DNA from: Oxalobacter sp.
GTDB taxonomy: Bacteria; Pseudomonadota; Gammaproteobacteria; Burkholderiales; Burkholderiaceae_D
NCBI GenBank assembly: GCA_003605115.1
Contig: QZKY01000005.1
Coordinates: forward strand, 1 to 64,000
DNA: 64,000 bases
Direction: 5' to 3'
Below are positions 36,147 through 43,192 of this stretch, one piece after another; the first letter of the stretch is position 1, and every line of letters starts with the position of its first letter. A program made the translations under genes and the position numbers. The notes under the pieces are model-generated. The model made no database searches and was not told the origin of the DNA. It saw only the letters and a list, made by a program, of their open reading frames with translations.

Positions 36147-36210
36147 GGAAAAACCAGGGTCAGAGTCAAATATCGCGAAGCGAATTTTGACTCTGACCCT
36201 GAATTTTTCC
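36147..36210. repeat. GGGTCAGAGT palindrome before three-hairpin element B
   Basis: GGAAAAACCAGGGTCAGAGT and ACTCTGACCCTGAATTTTTC arms enclose a core with CAAATATCGCGAAGCGAATTT. It is 15 bp after the LysR gene stop and 17 bp before element B, the same order and spacing as at 10164-10466. Confidence 0.82.
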
Positions 36211-36227
36211 GGAATTGGAGTGAGATT

Positions 36228-36444
36228 GGTTTTGCAGTAGATTGAGCATGCCGGGGGTAGCCCGGCAGCTACTTACCTTTCTTGCCTCGCCAAGAAAGGT
36301 AAGCCAAAGAAGGCGACCGCGGCGCCGCTGAATTCCTGCTGCCAGTGCAGCAAAAGCGGGACGCAAAAAAACTCGCTGCGCTCAAACAGTTTTTGCGTCT
36401 GATCCGCTTTTGCCTTCTGCCAGCGGCAGCGTCGCAAGCGGATG
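36228..36444 (+). repeat. Three-hairpin element, copy B
   Basis: The sequence is close to copy A (10249-10466) over its whole length, including CATGCCGGGGGTAGCCCGGC, hairpin 2 (36272-36303) and the ACTCGCTGCGCTCA loop. The outer right arm of hairpin 3 is altered (CTTCTGCCAG where copy A has TGCACTGGCAG), so the long stem is partly broken. The inner 10-bp stem GACGCAAAAA/TTTTTGCGTC is intact. It lies between the LysR gene and the DUF6602 gene. No gene is present in this 382-bp gap. Confidence 0.85.
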
Positions 36445-36472
36445 GGTGGCGCACGCTATTGCGTAGTGGCCG

Positions 36473-36492
36473 ATGTTATTATGCAGTTTTGC
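36473..36492 (+). promoter_or_regulatory. 20-nt leader shared by two accessory genes, copy 2
   Basis: This is identical to 10574-10593 and lies 22 nt before the DUF6602 start codon. The sequence between three-hairpin element and leader differs at the two loci, so the 20 nt are conserved on their own and are not just part of one long duplication. Confidence 0.6.
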
Positions 36493-36514
36493 TGAATGAA
36501 ACAAGTTAGCGATT

Positions 36515-37387
36515 ATGGCCAGAGATGCTGATCGAAAATTTCTGAACAGGTACTTCCGGAGCGTTTATAACAAGCTCGAAGCGGACGCACTGCTATTTAA
36601 TCGACGCTTGCCGCATGAAGGGTTAAAAGGAAGTGAAAACGAACAGGCTCTTGCTGATGTACTGCGCTCATTTCTTCCATCGAGATATGGAATCGAAGTC
36701 AATGCTCTTGTAATTGACAGAGAAGGGGCTGTAAGCAGACAGTGCGATATTGTCATTTACGACGACGTTCAATTCCCAAAGTACTTGCGGAAGGTCTATC
36801 CAGTCGAAACGGTATATGCGGTAATTGAGGTAAAAACAGAGCTGTCTAAACAGCAGGTTGATAGCGCGTTGCAGAACGAAGCGGCACTTCGACAGCTAAA
36901 ATTTCAACCACTGCTAACGCCTTACTGGCAAACGCAAACTAATAAAGAGAAAATTCCACACAGCCCACCAGTCCACTGCATATTTGGGTACAGATCTTCT
37001 ACTGAAGATTTTGGAACGTTTGTAGGATGGTTCAATAATTTGCCAACTCAAGCGTATGGCGATGAATCTTTTCCTTACCACCCGTCATTCAACCATTTCA
37101 TTGCTTGCGCGTTGGACAAGGGGCTTATCTTCTGCCGAGGTGACGGCGACATTCCTCGATGGATGACGGTTGCTGATGAGATACATAACGAGAGAAATTT
37201 TTCTGCTACAGGCGACGGACATCGTTTTGAGGTTGATCCAGCCAAGGCATTATTCTTGTTCCTTGAAACACTTTGGACAATGCTTGAACAGTCTCCAAGA
37301 CATCCAGGCTTCGACATCAGAAGCTATATGGACGTTGACCTAGGCTCTTTTATCCCTTTCACTCACGATGGAAAGCTCAAAGATTAA
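36515..37387 (+). CDS. DUF6602 domain protein, putative PD-(D/E)XK nuclease fold
   Basis: The 290-residue protein resembles DUF6602 proteins. Visible are GSENEQALADVLRSFLPSRYG at about 39-59, QCDIVIYD at 77-84 and VIEVKTEL at 103-110. Together E41/E43, D78, E105 and K107 form the usual E...D...ExK layout of PD-(D/E)XK nucleases. Catalysis is not proven. There is no signal peptide or membrane segment, so it should be cytosolic. It is a lone accessory gene bordered by a palindrome and three-hairpin element on the left and a half palindrome (37399-37414) on the right. Such proteins often occur in defence-type accessory regions; a defence role is inference. Confidence 0.7.
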   Translation: MARDADRKFLNRYFRSVYNKLEADALLFNRRLPHEGLKGSENEQALADVLRSFLPSRYGIEVNALVIDREGAVSRQCDIVIYDDVQFPKYLRKVYPVETVYAVIEVKTELSKQQVDSALQNEAALRQLKFQPLLTPYWQTQTNKEKIPHSPPVHCIFGYRSSTEDFGTFVGWFNNLPTQAYGDESFPYHPSFNHFIACALDKGLIFCRGDGDIPRWMTVADEIHNERNFSATGDGHRFEVDPAKALFLFLETLWTMLEQSPRHPGFDIRSYMDVDLGSFIPFTHDGKLKD

Positions 37388-37443
37388 CTTAAAGGGACAG
37401 ACCCCGGTTTTTTTCTTTTGTGCAGTAAAGCGAACGCTGCGCC

Positions 37444-38619
37444 TCACCTGATTTGCACAAGTCGCTTCATGAATGACAACAGGGACATGGCCTGCGTATC
37501 GTGCGGAAGCGGGAAATCATCATCTCCACCGTGGATCACGATTTTCTGCGTTGCTCCCACATCCGCGCAGGCTTGATGAAATCCGGCTTTGATTTTGGGC
37601 ATGCTGCCATTCTTGATTTCGATGGCCCACAGTTCCCGATGCGAGAACCTGAGCAAGAGATCAATCTCCGATCCCGCCGCCGTGCGGTAGTAGTAACTTC
37701 TGACGGTGTTGGCGAGAATGGAGTGAATATTCTCGATGACAAATCCTTCCCAACTCTTGCCAAGAACAGGATGCGAAAGCAGACCATCATAATCGGTGAC
37801 GTCGAGCAGCCTGTGCAGGATGCCGCTGTCGCGCACATAAAAACGCGGTGACTTGACCATGCGCTTCTTGGCATTCTCGAACCATGGTTCCAGTCGTCGC
37901 ACCAGCATGAGATCAACCAGAAGGTCAAGGTAGCCGCTGGCTGTTTTGCCATCCACTTCCAGATTGCTACCCAGTTTGGAAAAGTTGAGTGTCTCGCCCT
38001 GTGAGTGCGCCACCATCGTCCAGAGGCGACGCAGACGAGTAGCCGAAAGACGAAATCCCATTTGCGGGACATCGCGTTCCAGATAGGTGCGAACAAGCAT
38101 TTCCAGCCATGCCATGCTGTTGGCATCGGAGTCAGCGAGAAAACTGTCTGGGAAACCGCCGCGCAGCCACAATCGGTGAAGATCAGAAAGGGTTTCGTGT
38201 GGCATTTCGAGAACGTTCAAGCCGCTCATATTGATGTAATGAATGCGCCCCGCGAGGCTTTCGGAAGATTGCCGCAGCAAATCCATGGAAGCCGAACCCA
38301 GCAAGAGAAATTGTTCGCTCTTCTTGCCTGCGAGACGATTTTCATCAATGATGCCGCGCAGTGTCATGAAGAGGTCGGGCTTGCGTTGAATTTCGTCCAG
38401 TACGATGAGTTTGTCTGCATGGCGGGAGAGGAAGGCTACCGGGTCTTCCAAGCGGATGAGGTCTTTGGGGGATTCCAGGTCAAGGTAAATCGCGGCGCGG
38501 TTTGCCGAGAGCTGTCGGGCAAGCGTGGTTTTGCCCACCTGACGCGGCCCGAGCAGGGCGACTGCGGGAGCTTGCTGGAGGGCGGTTTCAACCTGAGAGG
38601 TGATAAGTCTGTTTAGCAT
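37444..38619 (-). CDS. AAA-family ATPase with DUF4143 domain
   Basis: The 391-residue protein has an N-terminal P-loop ATPase domain (Walker A GPRQVGKT at 24-31, Walker B LIVLDEIQ at 71-78) and a C-terminal DUF4143 domain. The latter contains a nuclease-like SEIDLLL...WAIEIKNG motif near 320-340. Members are scattered in accessory regions of many bacteria and their biochemical job is unclear; suggestions include toxin-like or regulatory roles. It is convergent with the DUF6602 gene, 56 bp away, and its promoter probably lies in the AT-rich stretch just upstream (TATCTAGTATATTAGG on the plus strand). Confidence 0.85.
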   Translation of the reverse strand: MLNRLITSQVETALQQAPAVALLGPRQVGKTTLARQLSANRAAIYLDLESPKDLIRLEDPVAFLSRHADKLIVLDEIQRKPDLFMTLRGIIDENRLAGKKSEQFLLLGSASMDLLRQSSESLAGRIHYINMSGLNVLEMPHETLSDLHRLWLRGGFPDSFLADSDANSMAWLEMLVRTYLERDVPQMGFRLSATRLRRLWTMVAHSQGETLNFSKLGSNLEVDGKTASGYLDLLVDLMLVRRLEPWFENAKKRMVKSPRFYVRDSGILHRLLDVTDYDGLLSHPVLGKSWEGFVIENIHSILANTVRSYYYRTAAGSEIDLLLRFSHRELWAIEIKNGSMPKIKAGFHQACADVGATQKIVIHGGDDDFPLPHDTQAMSLLSFMKRLVQIR

Positions 38620-38721
38620 ATATCTAGTATATTAGGAGCGCAACTCCGAAAATACAAGCTATTTTGTCATTTTGTTGTTAATAAGGCAGTGTTATTGTGG
38701 AGCCAAACCGCTGCTACCTCC

Positions 38722-39639
38722 TCACGCGTCCCCCGCCACCTCATTCGCCACCCCATGTGGCACATGGCCGGTAGCCACATGCTGCCTAGCCGATTCGCAA
38801 TGCTTGCGTTGGTCGTCAAAGAAAATGTCGGCACCAAAGGCTTGCAGGAACGGCCCTTTGTCCATCCCGGCCAGAAACACGGATTCATCAATGCGAATGC
38901 CCCAGTCACGTAATGTGCGAATCACGCGTTCGTGTGCGGGTGCGCCGCGTGCGGTGACGAGGGCGGTGCGAATTGGCGAGGCATCGGCAGGATATTCGGT
39001 TTGAATGCGGTGCAGCATTGCGAGAAAGTTTTTGAAGGGGCCGCCGCGTAACGGTCGATGTGCGGCTTCTGCTTCGCTTTTGGCAAACGCTTGCAATCCA
39101 TTTTCCTTGAACACGCGCTCGGCCTCATCTGAGAACAGTACCGCATCACCGTCGAAGGCAATACGCAATTGGTCGGTTTCATTGGTGCCGACGCCGACGT
39201 GTGAGGGCAAGATGGTCGCGGCAGCGTAGCCGGATTCCAGCGCGATGCGGACATCATCGGGGTTCGCAGATAGAAACAGATGCACGCCGAAGGCCGGGAC
39301 GTAGCGGAATGGACTTTCGCCACTCGTAAACACGGCGCGCGTGATCGGCAGCTTGTGATGGCGGATCGAATTGAAAATGCGCAAGCCAGTATCCGAGCTG
39401 TTGCGCGAGAGCAGGATGACTTCCACGCGTGGTTGTTCAGGATCGGTTTCATTTAATGCCAGGAGTTTGCGCGCAAGGTGGAAGGCCACGCCCGGCGCAA
39501 GCGGCTGGTCTTCGTTTGCGATCTGGTATTGGCAATAGGCAGCCACGCCCTGCTGTTCAAAGACCTCGTGGCTTTCCGATAGGTCGAACAGGGCGCGGGA
39601 GGCAATGCCGATGACTAATTTGTTGGCGGCTTCTGGCAT
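38722..39639 (-). CDS. 5'-nucleotidase (cytosolic, PF06189 type)
   Basis: The 305-residue protein matches the bacterial 5'-nucleotidase family PF06189. HAD-like elements include IASRALFDLSESHEVF near 12-27, where the expected aspartate motif is DLSE, and FDGDAVLFSDEAERVF near 163-178. Further conserved segments are LLSRNSSDTGLRIFNSI and FFDDQRKHCESA. It would dephosphorylate nucleoside monophosphates in the cytosol. It stands downstream of uup on the same strand, with 90 bp between them. Confidence 0.85.
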   Translation of the reverse strand: MPEAANKLVIGIASRALFDLSESHEVFEQQGVAAYCQYQIANEDQPLAPGVAFHLARKLLALNETDPEQPRVEVILLSRNSSDTGLRIFNSIRHHKLPITRAVFTSGESPFRYVPAFGVHLFLSANPDDVRIALESGYAAATILPSHVGVGTNETDQLRIAFDGDAVLFSDEAERVFKENGLQAFAKSEAEAAHRPLRGGPFKNFLAMLHRIQTEYPADASPIRTALVTARGAPAHERVIRTLRDWGIRIDESVFLAGMDKGPFLQAFGADIFFDDQRKHCESARQHVATGHVPHGVANEVAGDA

Positions 39640-39729
39640 ATCAGTTTTACCAATTTATTACAGCAAAGTCAGTGCTTTGTATTATAGCTTTCGCTGGAAT
39701 GACAGTTTGAGAGACAAGGTCAGGCGAGT

Positions 39730-41628
39730 TCACCCTTTGCTGCGGGCATCAATGGCTTCCCAGCGCTCAAGGCATTCGAGTAGTTCTTCATCGATTTTTG
39801 CGAAGCGTTCATTTAGTTGTTTTACATCGTTCGCTTGTTGACGATAAAGTTCAGGATCGGCCAGGCGTGTAGCAATGATTTTCTGCTCCGCTTCAAGTTG
39901 TGCAATGCGTTGCGGCAATTCATCCAGCTCACGTTGCTCTTTGTGGCTGAGCTTTTTGCGCGGTGCAGCAGCAGGGGGTGAGGATTTTTTGGTTGGCACA
40001 ACAGGCTTCGTCTCAGGCGCAGCTTTCTGCGCCGCAGGGCGGGTGCGCAACCAGTCGCTATAGCCGCCCACATATTCCCGCCATGTACCGTTTTCTTCAA
40101 ACGCGATGACTTGCGTGACCACATCGTCGAGAAACATGCGGTCATGGCTCACCAAAAACACCGTGCCTTTGTAATCTTCCAGCAATTCTTCCAGCAGTTC
40201 GAGTGTGTCGATATCCAGATCGTTGGTGGGTTCGTCCAGCACCAGCACGTTTGCGGGGCGGGCAAACAGACGCGCCAGCAGCAGGCGGTTGCGCTCACCA
40301 CCGGAAAGCGATTTCACCGGCGAACGCGCGCGTTCCGGCGAAAACAGAAAATCGCCCAGATAACTCATCACATGCTTTTTTTGCCCGTCGATTTCAATCC
40401 ATTCGCTGCCGGGCGAAATCGTGTCAACCAGTGTGGCTTCATCGTTTAGTTGCGCGCGCATCTGATCGAAATACGCGATTTGCAGATTGGCACCTTGGCG
40501 TACCGTGCCACTGTCCGGGTTCTCTTCACCGAGAATCAATTTGAGCAAGGTGGTTTTGCCAGTGCCATTTGCGCCGATGAACCCGACCTTGTCGCCGCGC
40601 TGAATGATGGCAGAAAAATCGTTCACGATGATTTTGTCGCCGAAGGATTTGCTGACATTTTGAAGTTCCGCAACGATACGACCCGATCGTTCGCCTGCAG
40701 ATACATCCATCCGGACTTGTCCCTGATGCTCGCGTCGGGCGGCGCGCGCCAGACGCAAGGCTTCCAGTCGTCTCACGCGGCCTTCATTGCGCGTGCGACG
40801 TGCTTCAATTCCCTTTCTGATCCAGACTTCTTCCTGTGCCAGCACTTTATCGAACTTGGCTTGCTCGACGGCTTCAACAGCCAACTGATCCGCCTTCAAA
40901 CGTTTGTAGGCGCTGAAGTTGCCGGGATAGGAATGCAGCTTGCCGCGATCCAGTTCGATGATGCGGGAGACGACATTGTCCAGAAAACTGCGGTCATGGG
41001 TGATGAGCAAGACGCTGCCGCGAAAATCGCGCAGCAAGCCTTCAAGCCACAGAATCGAATCCACATCCAGATGATTGGTCGGTTCATCCAGCAACAGCAC
41101 ATCCGGCGCACTGACGAGCCCGCGTGCCAGCGCCACGCGTTTTTGCATGCCGCCGGAGAGTGTGTCAACAGAAGCCGTTTTGTCGAGCGCCAGACGATCC
41201 AGGGTCGTCTCAACGCGATTGTTCAAATTCCACGCATCCGACGCATCCAGTTTTATTTGGAGGTCGTGAAAGCGTGCAAGCGTGCGCTCGTCATGCGTGT
41301 CGCCTAACTGTGCAGTGAGCGCATCGAATTCCGCCAGCATGGCTTGCACTGCCGCCAGTCCGCTAGCAACAGCATCGAATACCGACAACCCAGGTGCAAA
41401 CTGCGGCTCTTGTTCAACGTAAGCCACTTTAATGCCCTGTTGTGCGACAAACAGCCCGTCATCCAGCTTGGCCTGTCCGGCGATAATGCGCAGCATCGAA
41501 GATTTGCCGGTGCCGTTGCGGCCAATCAGCCCGACACGCTCGCCCGCTTCCAGAGAAAAATCGGCGTGATCCAGCATGGCAAAATGGCCAAAAGCGAGTT
41601 GTGCATTCGTGAACGAGACAATGGCCAT
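39730..41628 (-). CDS. uup: ABC-F family ATPase Uup
   Basis: The 632-residue soluble protein has two ABC domains and no membrane part. Domain 1 has Walker A GRNGTGKSS and signature LSGGMQKRVALARGL; domain 2 has Walker A GANGTGKTT and signature LSGGERNRLLLARLF. A C-terminal coiled coil (LSHKEQRELDELPQRIAQLE onwards) is the mark of Uup, which is linked to DNA transposon excision and ribosome or DNA structure binding. The ATG giving MAIVSFTNAQLAFGH is chosen over a longer frame. A tRNA-Arg gene lies divergently upstream. Confidence 0.93.
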   Translation of the reverse strand: MAIVSFTNAQLAFGHFAMLDHADFSLEAGERVGLIGRNGTGKSSMLRIIAGQAKLDDGLFVAQQGIKVAYVEQEPQFAPGLSVFDAVASGLAAVQAMLAEFDALTAQLGDTHDERTLARFHDLQIKLDASDAWNLNNRVETTLDRLALDKTASVDTLSGGMQKRVALARGLVSAPDVLLLDEPTNHLDVDSILWLEGLLRDFRGSVLLITHDRSFLDNVVSRIIELDRGKLHSYPGNFSAYKRLKADQLAVEAVEQAKFDKVLAQEEVWIRKGIEARRTRNEGRVRRLEALRLARAARREHQGQVRMDVSAGERSGRIVAELQNVSKSFGDKIIVNDFSAIIQRGDKVGFIGANGTGKTTLLKLILGEENPDSGTVRQGANLQIAYFDQMRAQLNDEATLVDTISPGSEWIEIDGQKKHVMSYLGDFLFSPERARSPVKSLSGGERNRLLLARLFARPANVLVLDEPTNDLDIDTLELLEELLEDYKGTVFLVSHDRMFLDDVVTQVIAFEENGTWREYVGGYSDWLRTRPAAQKAAPETKPVVPTKKSSPPAAAPRKKLSHKEQRELDELPQRIAQLEAEQKIIATRLADPELYRQQANDVKQLNERFAKIDEELLECLERWEAIDARSKG

Positions 41629-41709
41629 ATAAGGGGAAAACAAAAGCGGAAAGCGTGATTGTACCTGTCGCTCAAAGTGCGGTCAGCTATAATGTGGGGC
41701 TTGTGAGGA

Positions 41710-41784
41710 CTCGCCGTAGCACAATGGATAGTGCACATGCCTCCTAAGCGTGGGATACAGGTTCGATTCCTGTCGGCGAGACCA
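41710..41784 (+). tRNA. tRNA-Arg, anticodon CCU
   Basis: The 75-nt sequence folds as a standard cloverleaf. The 7-bp acceptor is CTCGCCG/CGGCGAG, the D stem GCAC/GTGC, the anticodon stem CATGC/GCGTG with loop CTCCTAA, and the T stem ACAGG/CCTGT with loop TTCGATT. Discriminator A and an encoded CCA follow. The anticodon CCT (DNA) reads AGG arginine codons. It is directly followed by a long inverted repeat that begins at its CCA end. Confidence 0.95.
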
Positions 41785-41870
41785 AAATGTCTGTGGCTTT
41801 GTTGGCTTTGCCTTGCCGTACAGGCCAGGCCGTACGGCAAGGCTCGCCGCCTCGCCACAAACATTTTGGT
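41781..41870. repeat. Long inverted repeat starting at the tRNA-Arg 3' end
   Basis: ACCAAAATGTCTGTGGC (41781-41797) pairs, with one mismatch, with GCCACAAACATTTTGGT (41854-41870). Inside it CCTTGCCGTAC (41811-41821) pairs perfectly with GTACGGCAAGG (41832-41842). It may terminate or help process the tRNA transcript. It could equally be a small insertion that used the tRNA end. Confidence 0.7.
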
Positions 41871-41934
41871 GTTGGCGTTACGGATGAGTGATGTTGGCTC
41901 GTCTTCGCGTCCTGAGCGCCATGCTATTGAAACC

Positions 41935-41963
41935 ATGTCTGTGGCTTTGTTGGCTTCGCCTTG
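41935..41963 (+). repeat. Direct repeat of the tRNA-proximal segment
   Basis: A 29-bp stretch starting ATGTCTGTGGCTTTGTTGGC repeats 41787-41815 with a single difference, 148 bp downstream. Direct repeats beside a tRNA 3' end are typical of integration sites, but no integrase or phage gene is present. It may be the remnant of a tiny excised or decayed element. Confidence 0.6.
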
Positions 41964-42001
41964 TTATAAAATTTTGAATCGTTCACTTGCCCAATACGAA
42001 T

Positions 42002-42217
42002 ATGAAACCCCTCCATGACACCTGTCCTGAATGCGGCAAACCCGAAGGGGTGCCGATTTTTTGGGGATGCAAGCCTCCGGCGGAAGCCCTCCAGTTGATT
42101 GAGCGCGGCGAAGCCACCCATGGTGGCTGCGACTTTTATGATGCCGTTGAGTGTGGCCGGATTATGAATAGAGAATGCCGGGAGTGTGGTCATAAATGGT
42201 ATGTTCGTGAGGCGTGA
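42002..42217 (+). CDS. Small zinc-ribbon-like hypothetical protein
   Basis: The 71-residue protein has two Cys pairs, CPEC at residues 8-11 and CREC at 59-62, with two further cysteines, spaced like a small zinc ribbon. It ends in GHKWYVREA, similar to zinc-ribbon finales. The ATG is chosen over a TTG five codons upstream. It is preceded by the tRNA-linked repeats and followed by a terminator-like hairpin. The function is unknown. Confidence 0.6.
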   Translation: MKPLHDTCPECGKPEGVPIFWGCKPPAEALQLIERGEATHGGCDFYDAVECGRIMNRECRECGHKWYVREA

Positions 42218-42304
42218 CAGCAAGAAAATTAGCAAGCAAAAAAATTTCATAAAGAAAACGATTCAGGTTCCGCGCAAGCGTCGCAAGGATTCCGTTTCAA
42301 GCAA

Positions 42305-42346
42305 AAAACAGCACAGTGCGGCATCTGCGCAGCACCGTGCTGTTTT
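42305..42346. terminator. Terminator-like hairpin after the zinc-ribbon gene
   Basis: AAAACAGCAC and GTGCTGTTTT are perfect arms with an inner AGTGCG/GCGCA pairing. It lies 88 bp after the zinc-ribbon gene and 54 bp before the spermidine-synthase-like gene. The flanking A and T runs would allow termination in both directions. Confidence 0.65.
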
Positions 42347-42399
42347 CGTATGCGGGAAAGCTTGCCAAGCCCCGCAGCAAGCACGACAATACAAAAATT

Positions 42400-43185
42400 A
42401 TGTTAATCAAACGCAAATCAATCGAAAAGGAAGTTGCATCACGCAGGCCAGCGAATATTGCACAGGCACCGGTCACTATTTCGGAGGACGATGGTGTGCG
42501 TTACCTGCACTTTGGGACGCGCTGGGTGCAGGGGGCAATGCGCCTGCGCAAGCCGGATTGGCTGGAACTGGAATACGTCCAGCAAATGATGGCCTGGATG
42601 CTGTTTATCCAACAGCCAAAACATATCGTGCAGCTTGGCTTGGGCGCGGCGGCGCTCACCAAATTTTGCTATCGACATTTTCCTGACGCGCAGGTGACGA
42701 CGATTGAATTGAATCCAAGCGTTATTGCAGTGTGCCGGTCGATGTTCAAGTTGCCGCCCGATGATGATCGTTTGCACGTGATTGAGATGGATGCCATGGA
42801 TTTTGTGAAAGACAGGGCAAACCACGGGACAATCGATGTGTTGCAGGCGGATTTATACGACAAGGATGCACAGGGTCCCGTGCTGGATACCCCTGCGTTT
42901 TACCAGGCCTGCGCGAATTGCCTGACGCCGAACGGCATCATGGTGACCAATCTGTTTGGAGAGCATCCGAGTTATGACAAGAATCTGGAAGCGATGCGGT
43001 CAGCTTTTGATTATGTGCAATGTTTGCCTACAGTAGCAGCAGGCAACGCCGTGGCGCTAGCCTTCAAACGGCGGCCAACGCTGGATTTTCGTGTATTGTA
43101 CGAAAGAGCACTTGAAATTGGAGAATTGACCCAGTTGCCAGCCAGGCAATGGGTCAATGGACTGAAGTTAAGCCAACCGGGGTAG
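42400..43185 (+). CDS. Spermidine synthase-like methyltransferase-fold protein
   Basis: The 261-residue protein has the Rossmann core of polyamine synthases: VQLGLGAAALTKFCYRHFPD with the following acidic TTIELNPSVI, then HVIEMDAMDFVKD and VLQADLYDKDAQGPVLDT. The short N-terminal beta domain of true SpeE is reduced, and no speD is near, so polyamine aminopropyl transfer is uncertain. Such SpeE-like proteins are common single genes in betaproteobacteria. The ATG at 42400 is preferred; the frame is open 28 codons further upstream through the terminator hairpin. Confidence 0.78.
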   Translation: MLIKRKSIEKEVASRRPANIAQAPVTISEDDGVRYLHFGTRWVQGAMRLRKPDWLELEYVQQMMAWMLFIQQPKHIVQLGLGAAALTKFCYRHFPDAQVTTIELNPSVIAVCRSMFKLPPDDDRLHVIEMDAMDFVKDRANHGTIDVLQADLYDKDAQGPVLDTPAFYQACANCLTPNGIMVTNLFGEHPSYDKNLEAMRSAFDYVQCLPTVAAGNAVALAFKRRPTLDFRVLYERALEIGELTQLPARQWVNGLKLSQPG

Positions 43186-43192
43186 CGCGAAA

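Noticed and set aside
41781-41963. tRNA-adjacent direct repeats as a functional phage attachment site
   Set aside because: No integrase, recombinase or phage-like gene is present and only about 120 bp separate the repeats; kept as a repeat, not called an att site.
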